A stretch of 64,000 bases of DNA, from the NCBI RefSeq assembly GCF_003355005.1, contig NZ_CP029985.1, forward strand, positions 1,417,001-1,481,000, read 5' to 3'. Made by a program: the position numbers and the translations under genes. The notes under the pieces were generated by a model. It worked only from the letters and a program-made list of their open reading frames with translations, was not told the DNA's origin and ran no database searches. This document shows positions 32,957-40,764 of this stretch, in pieces (position 1 is the first letter of the stretch; each line of letters begins with the position of its first letter). This DNA is from Sphingomonas sp. FARSPH. GTDB taxonomy: Bacteria > Pseudomonadota > Alphaproteobacteria > Sphingomonadales > Sphingomonadaceae.

Positions 32957-33726
32957 CAGCCCTCCACCAGCCCTTGCGTGGCGGCGAGCGCCTCGCGGAT
33001 GATGACGAGCATATAGTCGCCCATCGCGGGGAAGGCGACGGCGAGCGCGATCACCCCGACCGCGAGGCTGGCGGGCAGGCCGACCGAGAAGAGGTTGAGC
33101 GCGGGCGCGGCGCGGCTGACCATGCCGACGATGATGTTGAGGCAGAGCAGCAGGAAGCCGACGGGCAGCGCGAGCAGCATGCCCGCGAGGAACGCGTAGC
33201 TGCCGAACAGCGCGACCTGTTTCAGCCGGTCGGGCGCGAGCCAGGTGCCCGGCGGCATCGTCTCGTAGCTTTTCACCAGCAGCTCGACGAGGACGAGATG
33301 GCCGTCGACCGACAGGAACAGCAAGGTCAGCATGATGCTGAAGAACTGGCCGAGCGCGGGCGTGCTGCGGCCGTTCTGGGGATCGATGGTATTGGCGAAG
33401 CCCAGGCCCATCGACCCGCCGATGATTTCGGCAGCGATCATCGGCGCGGAAAAGGCGATCTGGAGCACGAAGCCGATCGCGAGCCCGACCAGCGCCTCCG
33501 CCGCGACGGCAAGGACGGTCGCGACCGCGAAAATCTGTGCCGGGGGGGCGACCGGGTGGACCGCGAGCACGAAGATGCCGATCGCGCCGGACAGAGAGAC
33601 GCGCACGGGCAGCGGGATCGACACCGCGCCGAACACGGGCGCGACGACGAACGCCGCGCCGATGCGGATCATGACGAAGACGAGCGCCCAGAGTTTGGGC
33701 TCGATGGAAAGACCGAAGCCTAGCAT
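32956..33726 (-). CDS. fliR: Flagellar export protein FliR
   Basis: A 256-residue polytopic export-gate protein, with about six membrane segments. Typical features: VAPVFGAVSIPLPVRVSLSGAIGI near the start, GFVLQIAFSAPMIAAEIIGGSMGLGFANTIDPQNGRSTPALGQF and a C-terminal PALNLFSVGLPASLAVGVI. Start ATG 33726 is chosen because FliR proteins begin with a short segment before the first helix; ATG 33750 is possible. Unlike its neighbours it does not overlap the gene upstream (fliQ): a palindromic repeat intervenes. Confidence 0.93.
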   Translation of the reverse strand: MLGFGLSIEPKLWALVFVMIRIGAAFVVAPVFGAVSIPLPVRVSLSGAIGIFVLAVHPVAPPAQIFAVATVLAVAAEALVGLAIGFVLQIAFSAPMIAAEIIGGSMGLGFANTIDPQNGRSTPALGQFFSIMLTLLFLSVDGHLVLVELLVKSYETMPPGTWLAPDRLKQVALFGSYAFLAGMLLALPVGFLLLCLNIIVGMVSRAAPALNLFSVGLPASLAVGVIALAVAFPAMGDYMLVIIREALAATQGLVEG

Positions 33727-33767
33727 GTCGCAGCCTGCGAGAGCGCGCATGCTGCGCGCCACGCAGG

Positions 33768-33905
33768 CAAGCCCGGCCGACGGGTCGGCAGCGCCGAACC
33801 CGATCGACGCGGCTTTGCCGCGGCGCCGCCAACGTCAACGTGCATGTCCCGCCGCGGCAAAGCCGCGTCGTCGGTCGTCGGCGATGCCGACGCCGGCCGG
33901 GCTTG
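33768..33905. repeat. 138-bp palindromic element between fliQ and fliR, copy 2
   Basis: Terminal 12-base inverted repeats CAAGCCCGGCCG (33768-33779) and CGGCCGGGCTTG (33894-33905) enclose two further inverted arms: GACGCGGCTTTGCCGCGG (33806-33823) and its inverse within 33848-33870. 34 bases (33846-33879) are identical to 19377-19410. It sits in the only long gap of the fliLMNOPQR-flhB run. No coding capacity. Confidence 0.75.
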
Positions 33906-33946
33906 TCCGCGTGCCGCGCGAAGCGCGCGGTCTCGCGGCCTGCGCC

Positions 33947-34216
33947 TCACTTCACCAGATCCGGGATGCGTTCGAACATCGCCACGGTGAAATCGCTGAG
34001 CAGCCCCATGATGAGGCTGCCGAAGATCAGGATCGACACCGCGACGACGAGCAATTTGGGGACGAAGGTCAGCGTCTGTTCGTTGATCGACGTCGCCGCC
34101 TGCACCATGCCCAGGATCAGCCCGGCGAGCAGCGCGGGGATCAGGATCGGCGCGCTGGCGAGCGCCAGCACCCACATCGTCTGGTTGGCGAGGGTCAGGA
34201 AATAATCGGCGTCCAT
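33947..34216 (-). CDS. fliQ: Flagellar export protein FliQ
   Basis: An 89-residue two-helix export-gate protein: MDADYFLTLANQTMWVLALASAPIL, then GMVQAATSINEQTLTFVPKLL, the strongly conserved FliQ loop (QAxTQINExTLxFxPK). Length matches the family. Start ATG 34216 is the only sensible one. Confidence 0.95.
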   Translation of the reverse strand: MDADYFLTLANQTMWVLALASAPILIPALLAGLILGMVQAATSINEQTLTFVPKLLVVAVSILIFGSLIMGLLSDFTVAMFERIPDLVK

Positions 34217-34260
34217 GGTGCGTCCTGGTGTTCCGTGCCGGCCCGCGGGCCGGCGCCCCC

Positions 34261-35139
34261 TCAAGTGGCGAAACTGTTGGCGAGGCTGCCCATCGTCAGC
34301 GCCCAGCCGTCGACGAGGACGAACAGGAGCAGCTTGAACGGCAGCGAGATGATCGTCGGCGACAGCATCGCCATGCCCAGCGCCATCAGCACGGTGGCGA
34401 CGACGAGGTCGATGACGATGAAGGGCAGGAAGACGAGGAAGCCGATCTGGAACGCGGTCTTCAGCTCGCTGGTGACGAAGGCGGGCAGCAGCACCGAGAA
34501 GGGGATGTCCTTCGGGTTCGCATAGGGGCCGCTCTTCGCCATCTGCGCGAACAGCGTCACGTCCTTGATCCGCGTCTGCTTCACCATGAAATCGTGCAGC
34601 GGCGCGCCGGCGCGCTCGATCATCTGCGTGCCCGCGAGCTGGCCGGCGGCATAGGGCTGGATCGCCTGCGTGTTCATCTGGCTGATCGTCGGCGCCATCA
34701 CGAACAGCGACAGGAAGAGGGCAAGGCCGATCAGCACCTGGTTCGGCGGTGTCTGCTGCAGCCCGAGCGCCTGGCGCAGCACCGCGAGCACGATGACGAT
34801 CCGCGTGAAGCTCGTCATCATCAGGAGGATGCCCGGCAGGATCGTCAGCAGGCCCATGATGATGAGGACCTGAAGCGATAGCGACAGCGGCGCCGACTGG
34901 CTGTTGCCGCCGCCCGCACCGCTGCTGAGCTGACCGAGCGCGCGGTCGACCGCGTCGCCGACGCCGGGCGCGGGCGCCGCAGGCGTGGCTTGCGCGAAGG
35001 CGGGCGCGGCGATCAGGATCGCGAGGAGCAAGGCCAGCGCGACCCACAGCCACTTGGCGCCGGTGGCGGCACGGCGCGGCGCGACGCGCTGCTGGAAGAG
35101 GGCCGGCCCGGTGCCGCGGCGGGTGACGGTGACACTCAC
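34261..35139 (-). CDS. fliP: Flagellar export protein FliP
   Basis: A 292-residue export-gate protein. It uses a GTG start at 35139 overlapping the fliO stop (GTGA). A basic N-terminus precedes a signal-peptide-like helix (WLWVALALLLAILIAAPAFAQA). Family hallmarks: ILPGILLMMTSFTRIVIVLAVLRQALGLQQTPPNQVLIGLALFLSLFVM, FMVKQTRIKDVTLFAQMA and PFIVIDLVVATVLMALGM. About 30-45 residues longer at the N-terminus than E. coli FliP. Confidence 0.94.
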   Translation of the reverse strand: MSVTVTRRGTGPALFQQRVAPRRAATGAKWLWVALALLLAILIAAPAFAQATPAAPAPGVGDAVDRALGQLSSGAGGGNSQSAPLSLSLQVLIIMGLLTILPGILLMMTSFTRIVIVLAVLRQALGLQQTPPNQVLIGLALFLSLFVMAPTISQMNTQAIQPYAAGQLAGTQMIERAGAPLHDFMVKQTRIKDVTLFAQMAKSGPYANPKDIPFSVLLPAFVTSELKTAFQIGFLVFLPFIVIDLVVATVLMALGMAMLSPTIISLPFKLLLFVLVDGWALTMGSLANSFAT

Positions 35140-35399
35140 GCGACCGGGCCTTCGGCCTTGTCGACCAGCGCGACGCCGCCGCGGCCGACCGAGACGAGCA
35201 GGCGCTTGCCCTCGAAATCGAGCACTGCGAGCCGCAGGCCCGGCGAGATCATCATCGTCTCGCGCACCGCGATGAGGCGCGTCGACGGCTTGCCCGGCAT
35301 CCGCGATTCGAGACGGCGCCAGAGGTAGAGGCAACCGATCATCAGGCCGCAGACCAGCGGCAGCAGGATGACGAGCTTCAGGATATAGGACCAGAGCAT
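35136..35399 (-). CDS. fliO: Flagellar protein FliO
   Basis: An 87-residue membrane protein: one helix (about 5-27, ILKLVILLPLVCGLMIGCLYLW) followed by a small beta-rich domain (RLIAVRETMMISPGLRLAVLDFEGKRLLVSVGRGGVALVDK) like the FliO cytoplasmic domain. It stabilises FliP during gate assembly. Position between fliN and fliP and the GTGA overlap support the call; FliO is poorly conserved. Confidence 0.85.
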   Translation of the reverse strand: MLWSYILKLVILLPLVCGLMIGCLYLWRRLESRMPGKPSTRLIAVRETMMISPGLRLAVLDFEGKRLLVSVGRGGVALVDKAEGPVA

Positions 35400-35410
35400 C
35401 GGCGGGGCCT

Positions 35411-35710
35411 TCAGCGCGCGGCGGCGGTTTTGTCGGGCGAGACGAGTTCGGTCATGCGCACGCCGAAGCGGTCGCCGACCGTCACCACCTCGCCGCGGCC
35501 GATCAGCGTGCCGTTGACGAAGACGTCGAGCAGCTCGTTCGCCTGGCGATCGAGTTCGATGACGCTCGATTCGCCGAGCGCGAGTAGCTCGCGCAGCGTC
35601 AGCTGCGTCGAGCCGATCTCGACCGTCAGCTTGACGTCGACATCCTGCAACAGGCGGAAATTGGCCGCCACCGACTGGTCGACGGGGAAACCGCCGGTCA
35701 TGTCGTTCAT
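35411..35710 (-). CDS. fliN: Flagellar motor switch protein FliN
   Basis: A 99-residue C-ring SpoA-domain protein: VDVKLTVEIGSTQLTLRELLALGESSVIELDRQANELLDVFVNGTLIGRGEVVTVGDRFGVRMTEL, the standard FliN core. The short N-terminus (MNDMTGGFPVDQSVAANF) lacks the long extension seen in some species. The start overlaps the fliM stop (ATGA). Confidence 0.95.
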   Translation of the reverse strand: MNDMTGGFPVDQSVAANFRLLQDVDVKLTVEIGSTQLTLRELLALGESSVIELDRQANELLDVFVNGTLIGRGEVVTVGDRFGVRMTELVSPDKTAAAR

Positions 35711-36675
35711 CGTTCCTGTCCTTGATCGAGATCGGGTTCGCCGCCGGCGGGCATGCCGTCGAGGTGCGCGATATGGGTGAGGCGGACGGCGGCATGGCCG
35801 TTGGCGGTGCCGACGGTGCCGCGGCCGAGCAGATCGGCGCCGACCATCACCGGCACTTCGGGGCCGAAGCTGATCGGAATGACGTCGCCTTCCTTGAGGG
35901 TCATCAGCCGCGACAGCGGCACGACCGGTTCGGCGAGCACCGAGCGGATCGGGAAGCGCACGCCCATCGCCGCGCGCGTCAGCTGCGTGCGCCACGCGGG
36001 GTCGGCCTCTGCCTTGGCGAGCACCTTGCCGGTCAGCGTCGGCGCATGTGGCTTCAGCGCGGTGACGGGGTAGAGGATGTCGATGAACACCGGCTTCGCC
36101 TCGCCCACCGCCAGGCCGAAGCGCGTGACGATCATCGCGTCCTCGGCATCGACGGACAGCATCGCGGGCGACATTTCGACGCGGCCCGGCGTGAAGTCGA
36201 TCCGCGCGAGCGGTTCCCAGGCGGCGCGCAACGGCGCGACGAGCAGGTCGCCGAGGCGGCCGACCATCGCTTCCGCGGCGGGCGAGAATTCGGCCGGCGT
36301 GACGAGCGGCGCGGCGCCCGTGCCGCCGAAGAACAGGTCGAGCAGTTCGAGCACGAACACGCCGTCGAGCACGCACAGGCCGATGCCGCCCGGCGGCACC
36401 ATCGCGAGCGGCAGCCACGCGGTCAGCCCGTCGGGCCGCTCCGCGCGATAATCGGCGAACCGCTGCACGACGAGCGGTTCGGCCCAGGTGCGCGCCTCGC
36501 GACGCAGCATCGGTTCGAACAGGCCGCGCAGCGAGCGGGCAAAGCGCGCCGACAGATGCTGCAGCGTGTGCAGGTCGCCGAACGGATTGAGCTTCGCCAT
36601 GCCGAGCACCGCCGCATGCGCGGCGGGAGCGCGGTCCCGCGTGCGTCGATCGGAGGTTGCGTCGGCGTTAACCAT
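35707..36675 (-). CDS. fliM: Flagellar motor switch protein FliM, no obvious CheY-binding peptide
   Basis: A 322-residue C-ring protein. The middle domain (about 25-230) is clear: HTLQHLSARFARSLRGLFEPMLRREARTW, then GGIGLCVLDGVFVLELLDLFFGGTG. The C-terminal SpoA domain (about 235-310) includes LKEGDVIPISFGPEVPVMVGADLLGRGTVG. The N-terminus is MVNADATSDRRTRDRAPAA and lacks the LSQxEIDALL peptide that normally binds CheY-P. The start (4 bases after the fliL stop) has little room to move. Either CheY docks elsewhere or the switch responds differently. Confidence 0.92.
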   Translation of the reverse strand: MVNADATSDRRTRDRAPAAHAAVLGMAKLNPFGDLHTLQHLSARFARSLRGLFEPMLRREARTWAEPLVVQRFADYRAERPDGLTAWLPLAMVPPGGIGLCVLDGVFVLELLDLFFGGTGAAPLVTPAEFSPAAEAMVGRLGDLLVAPLRAAWEPLARIDFTPGRVEMSPAMLSVDAEDAMIVTRFGLAVGEAKPVFIDILYPVTALKPHAPTLTGKVLAKAEADPAWRTQLTRAAMGVRFPIRSVLAEPVVPLSRLMTLKEGDVIPISFGPEVPVMVGADLLGRGTVGTANGHAAVRLTHIAHLDGMPAGGEPDLDQGQER

Positions 36676-36679
36676 GCCG

Positions 36680-37315
36680 TCACTGAACAACGAAACTGGT
36701 AAAGTAAACGTTACTGACCCCGCCGAATCCCTCCTTTTGCTGCAGAACCGCATTGATCGCCTTGGCCAGGCGCCCCTGCAGCTGCTGCTTGCCGTCGCTG
36801 GTGAAGATCTGGTCCTCCGGCGTATCGCCGAGCGCGAGCAGCACCGCGGAGCGGACCGCGATGTCGTTGGTCTTCAGATTCTCGATGACCGTATCGTCAT
36901 AGGGGGTTGAGATGGCGAGCCCGACCTGGACGATATGTACCGAATCCTTGAGGTTCGAGGTGAACGACGGGTCCATCGTGTAGTAATTGGACGCATAGCG
37001 GTCGCCCGCGCCGCCGCTCGGCACGTGCGCCCCGCCGCCGGCGCTGCTGCCGCCGCTCTCGCCGCCGCCATGACCACCTTCGCCGCCTTCACCGCCCGCC
37101 TTGGGGCGCTTCTGTTCGGACTTGGGGACCAGCTTGGGACCGTGATCCTCTTCCTTCGCAGCGCCGTGGCCGCCGATCAGGCCGCTGCTGCCGGCATAGA
37201 CGCCCGCGCCGATGCCGCCGCCGAGGAGGACGAGCACGCCCAGCCCCATCACGATGATCTTCATCTTGCCGCCCTTCTTCTTCTGCGGCGCTGCGTCGTC
37301 GGGTTTGTCGCTCAT
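36680..37315 (-). CDS. fliL: Flagellar basal-body protein FliL
   Basis: A 211-residue single-pass inner-membrane protein supporting stator function. A basic N-terminus (SDKPDDAAPQKKKGGKMK) precedes one helix (about 18-41), then a Lys/Glu and Gly/His-rich linker (GGEGGEGGHGGGESGGSS), and the periplasmic FliL domain from YYTMDPSFTSNLKDSVHIVQVGLAIST to GVSNVYFTSFVVQ. The linker is unusually glycine-rich. The stop lies 4 bases before the fliM start. Confidence 0.93.
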   Translation of the reverse strand: MSDKPDDAAPQKKKGGKMKIIVMGLGVLVLLGGGIGAGVYAGSSGLIGGHGAAKEEDHGPKLVPKSEQKRPKAGGEGGEGGHGGGESGGSSAGGGAHVPSGGAGDRYASNYYTMDPSFTSNLKDSVHIVQVGLAISTPYDDTVIENLKTNDIAVRSAVLLALGDTPEDQIFTSDGKQQLQGRLAKAINAVLQQKEGFGGVSNVYFTSFVVQ

Positions 37316-37344
37316 CGTGGATCAATCCTTGAAGACAATGGGTG

Positions 37345-40260
37345 TCAGGCGAGGCGACCGGCCGCGGCGGCCTGTGCCTCATCGGGGGTGGGTGCGCGCG
37401 GCGCGGCGCGATTGGGCAGCGTGCCGCTCTGCGGCTGGCGCGGCGGCTGGCGCTGGTGCTGCCCCTCGCCGGCCTGGGCCGAGGCGTTGCGCGGCTGGTC
37501 CGACGCGGCGCGCGATTCGGCCTGGCGCGCGGGGTCGGACTGGTTGTGCGGCTGGTCGGACGGGTCGCGGGACGGATCGTTCGACGCGCCCGAACCGGCG
37601 GTCACCGCCGTGTCGCCCAGCCGGATGCCGCGATCCTCCGCTGCCTGCGCGAGACGCGGCTGCGCCTCCTGCAACAGGCTGCGCGTCGCGGCCTGGTCGG
37701 CGGTGAAGTGGACGTGGAGCGTATCGCCGTCGCGGCGCAGCGCGATATCGATCGTGCCGAGCGCGTCGGGGACGAGGCGGATGCGCGTGCTGTTCGCATC
37801 GGCGGCATCGCGCAGCGTCTCGATATGGTCGATCATCGCGCCGGGCCAGCGATCCTGCCGCATGTCGAGGATGGGCCGGCCGGCGTCCGTCGCGAGCGCG
37901 GGCGTCGCGGTCTGCACCAAGGTCGCGGCGGCCGGCATGGCGGCGTCGGGCGCGGGCGCCTCCTCGCGGATCTGCGCGGCATGGATCGCCGCACCGAACA
38001 CCTGCGCGGCGGGTGCGGTCAGGCCGGCCGCGGGCAGCGGCGCGGGCTGCGCGACCGGCGCCAGTGCGACCGCCTGAACCCGGGTGCCGGCGATCTCGCG
38101 TACGAACGCGGCGCGGCGCGGTTCCGGTGCGGGGACTGCGCTCTGCGTCGGGCCGTCCACGGGCACTGCCGCAGTACCGGCGAGTGCCTGGGGCGCGGCG
38201 GTGGCCTGCGTCGTCGGGGCGGCCGGGGCGGTCGGCGTGACGGCGGCGGGCGTGAGGACGGGTATATCGGCGCTCTGCGTCGGTGCAGGGGTCGCGCGCG
38301 GGGGCGTGGGAATGGTAGCCGTGGGGATATCCGCGGCTGCTGCGGGGGCGATGTCGCGCGTCGCAATGGGGGCCCGTGACGGCATGGCGTCTTGTGGTAT
38401 TGCAACTGCGCTATCGACGGCGTGCGTCGTCGGTGCCGCGGCGGGGATCGGGCTGGTGCCGCGGCGTATGGGTGCGGCGCGGCCGTCGCGCGAGCCGGCG
38501 ACCGCCTGGGGCTGTGCGGCGTGGACGATCATCGGCATCGCGGCATCACGCGATGCCGACGCGATGGTCGCGGGCGCTGCGGCCGTTACGGGGATTGTAG
38601 CCGGATCGGTCCGTTGCACGGGTACGTTCCGCGGCGTCTCGGTATGAGGCGTGGCGGGAGTTGGGGGTGCGACGGGCGTCGTCACCGGTGCGTCGAGGGC
38701 GGCAGGCGGCATGGCCACGGCCATCGCGGGCGCCGCGATGCTATCGGCGCGCAACGATGCCATCGCCGGCACCGCATCGGTTTCCGGCGCGTCGGGGCGG
38801 CGGGCGGTGGGGGCGGCTGGAGCCGAAGCGGTCCGGGGAGCGGGGGTGCCGGTGGCCTCCATCGGGGCGATCGCCGCCGCCGGGGGCATCGCGCGATCCC
38901 GGATGCGGTTCGGAGCGGCAGGCGCCGCCGCGGATGCCGTCGTCGGCGGGGCAGCCGGGACGTCCGCTCCGGGCAGCGGCGTCGGGGGCACGATCTCCGC
39001 CATCTGCGACGGCGCGGCAGCGGCGGGCGCCTGCGCTGGCTCTTGCGGCTCTCCTTCGGCAACAGCTGCCTCGGCGGGATGGGAAACCGTGGCGGCAGCC
39101 GCACGCTGGCGAACGGCCGCGCCAGTCGCACGTGCGCCGGCGTCGTGATGGGGACGCGGCGACGCATCGGGCGCCTGTCGGTCGCTGGCCACGACCATGG
39201 TATTCGCACCCGGCGGGGCGGCATCGACCGGCGGGCGCGGCGCAGCCGTCGTCGGCGTCGGGACCGGCGTCAGGACTGACAGCGGCGCGGCATTGTCTTG
39301 CGCGGCGGGCTCGTCCTGCCGCGCGGGGTCGCCCTCCGGCGCTGCCGGCAGCCTGTCGTCGGGCGTGCGCGTCGCATCGCCGATGACCCCGGCACGGCGC
39401 GGGGCACCGGGCTGCGCAGACGTGCGACGGGGGACGTCCAGCGTCTTGCGCGCGGTCTTTGCGGGCGGCGTTTCGCCCCGGGGCGTTGCGACGGCGACGG
39501 GCGTATCGGGCTTCGCCGGATCGTCTGCGGCAACCGGCGCCGGCGCCGGCGTCGGCAGCGCAACGGCGATCGCGCTCGCGGATACGGAGGCACGGACGAT
39601 TGTCGCCACCGGCGCGGGGCGGATGGGCCGTGGATCCGCGGTCACGACGACGGGCACCGGCGTGGTGGTCGGCAGGGGGGACGGATCGATCGCGACGGGC
39701 GTGGCGGTTTCGGCATCGGACGTGCCGGACGGCGCATCCCCGGCCGTCGTCGCCGGTGCCTGCACGATCGCGTCGGTGGGCGACGGCACTGCCGGCGCGG
39801 GCGCGGGCGGTCCTGCATCGGCCGCGCGGATCGGCACGGTTGCGATCGGGACGGCAGGGGCCGGCATCATCGCCGCGGGCGCGGCTCCCTTTGCCGGCGC
39901 GATGGCGAGCGGCGCCACGGCCGCAGGGCCCGGCACGACCGACACCGACGCCGCGGCGGGCATGACCGCCATCGGCGCGGGGACTGCGATATTCACGGCC
40001 GGCAACCAGGCGAGGGCGGGATCGACCGCGGCGGCAATTGCCGCCTGCCCCGGCAAGAGGTTGCCGGTCGTGCCGGCCGCGACGGGCGTCACGTTCGCGA
40101 CGGGCGCGACCGGCGCGGCCGGATCGACCACCATCGCATCGACGCCGCCGCCGCCGATCGCGAGCATCGACAGGCCGAATGCCGCGCCGTCGCCCGCGCC
40201 TGCGCCCGCCGCGGCATGGCCGGGGGTCGTCGTTCGCAGGGCGGCGGTGGGCTGGATCAT
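37345..40260 (-). CDS. fliK: Flagellar hook-length control protein FliK
   Basis: A 971-residue secreted molecular ruler and switch effector. Only the last 120 residues or so are conserved: RIRLVPDALGTIDIALRRDGDTLHVHFTADQAATRSLLQEAQPRLAQAAEDRGIRLGDTAV, the Flg_hook domain. The remaining 850 residues are low-complexity Ala/Pro/Thr/Val-rich, probably the extended ruler. E. coli FliK is about 375 residues. ATG 40260 is used (GAAGAG upstream); ATG 40275 is possible. A -24/-12 promoter precedes it. It is followed by fliL after 29 bases. Confidence 0.88.
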   Translation of the reverse strand: MIQPTAALRTTTPGHAAAGAGAGDGAAFGLSMLAIGGGGVDAMVVDPAAPVAPVANVTPVAAGTTGNLLPGQAAIAAAVDPALAWLPAVNIAVPAPMAVMPAAASVSVVPGPAAVAPLAIAPAKGAAPAAMMPAPAVPIATVPIRAADAGPPAPAPAVPSPTDAIVQAPATTAGDAPSGTSDAETATPVAIDPSPLPTTTPVPVVVTADPRPIRPAPVATIVRASVSASAIAVALPTPAPAPVAADDPAKPDTPVAVATPRGETPPAKTARKTLDVPRRTSAQPGAPRRAGVIGDATRTPDDRLPAAPEGDPARQDEPAAQDNAAPLSVLTPVPTPTTAAPRPPVDAAPPGANTMVVASDRQAPDASPRPHHDAGARATGAAVRQRAAAATVSHPAEAAVAEGEPQEPAQAPAAAAPSQMAEIVPPTPLPGADVPAAPPTTASAAAPAAPNRIRDRAMPPAAAIAPMEATGTPAPRTASAPAAPTARRPDAPETDAVPAMASLRADSIAAPAMAVAMPPAALDAPVTTPVAPPTPATPHTETPRNVPVQRTDPATIPVTAAAPATIASASRDAAMPMIVHAAQPQAVAGSRDGRAAPIRRGTSPIPAAAPTTHAVDSAVAIPQDAMPSRAPIATRDIAPAAAADIPTATIPTPPRATPAPTQSADIPVLTPAAVTPTAPAAPTTQATAAPQALAGTAAVPVDGPTQSAVPAPEPRRAAFVREIAGTRVQAVALAPVAQPAPLPAAGLTAPAAQVFGAAIHAAQIREEAPAPDAAMPAAATLVQTATPALATDAGRPILDMRQDRWPGAMIDHIETLRDAADANSTRIRLVPDALGTIDIALRRDGDTLHVHFTADQAATRSLLQEAQPRLAQAAEDRGIRLGDTAVTAGSGASNDPSRDPSDQPHNQSDPARQAESRAASDQPRNASAQAGEGQHQRQPPRQPQSGTLPNRAAPRAPTPDEAQAAAAGRLA

Positions 40261-40317
40261 CGTCACACTCTTCATCGGGGCCGGCAGGCACCGGGCCCGC
40301 CTGTCGTTCCGACGCAA

Positions 40318-40333
40318 AGCAAGAGGCGTGCCG
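40318..40333 (-). promoter_or_regulatory. Sigma-54 promoter of fliK
   Basis: On the minus strand CGGCACGCCTCTTGCT: GG and GC exactly 10 bases apart, one mismatch to TGGCACG-N4-TTGCW (first T is C). It lies just after the fliJ stop, 58 bases before the fliK ATG. Confidence 0.65.
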
Positions 40334-40335
40334 TT

Positions 40336-40764
40336 TTAGGCGGCGTCGTCCCCGGCGGGCGTGCGACGCCCCGTCGGCGGTGCCTCTTCCAGTGCGCGCA
40401 TCGCCTTCGCCAAGCCGGCGATCCGCGCGCGTTCGAGCAGCTTTTCGACCGCGGTCTGGTCGCGCTTGGCGGATCGCGTCGCCTCCGCGGCGTGCAGGGT
40501 ATGTTGCTCGGCCATCTCGACGCGCGCCTGCGCCGCGGTCGCCGACTGGTGCAGCCGTTCGCGGAAATGCGCCTGTGCCAGCATCGCGGCGCCGCCGGTC
40601 TGGCTGGTCACCGGCGCGACCGCATCGGCCAGCGCCTGGATGCGTCCCGCCAGATGCCGCTCGTTGGCGTGCTTTTCGTGCGCGCGCATCTCGTCGGCGC
40701 GCACCAGACCCAGTTGCAGCGTGCGCACCCGGTGGATGCGTTGCAGCTTCTTCGCGTCAGCCAC
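40336..40764 (-). CDS. fliJ: Flagellar protein FliJ
   Basis: A 142-residue coiled-coil protein, the central stalk of the FliI ATPase. It is almost entirely helical and charged (LQRIHRVRTLQLGLVRADEMRAHEKHANERH...). Sequence similarity is weak but length, helicity and the position right after fliI (8-base overlap) fit FliJ. Confidence 0.85.
   Translation of the reverse strand: MADAKKLQRIHRVRTLQLGLVRADEMRAHEKHANERHLAGRIQALADAVAPVTSQTGGAAMLAQAHFRERLHQSATAAQARVEMAEQHTLHAAEATRSAKRDQTAVEKLLERARIAGLAKAMRALEEAPPTGRRTPAGDDAA

Noticed and set aside
37342..40339. Plus-strand open frames antisense to fliK (Gly/Arg-rich or Ala/Gly-rich)
   Set aside because: FliK low-complexity coding produces long stop-free frames on the other strand; none has a start signal or domain.
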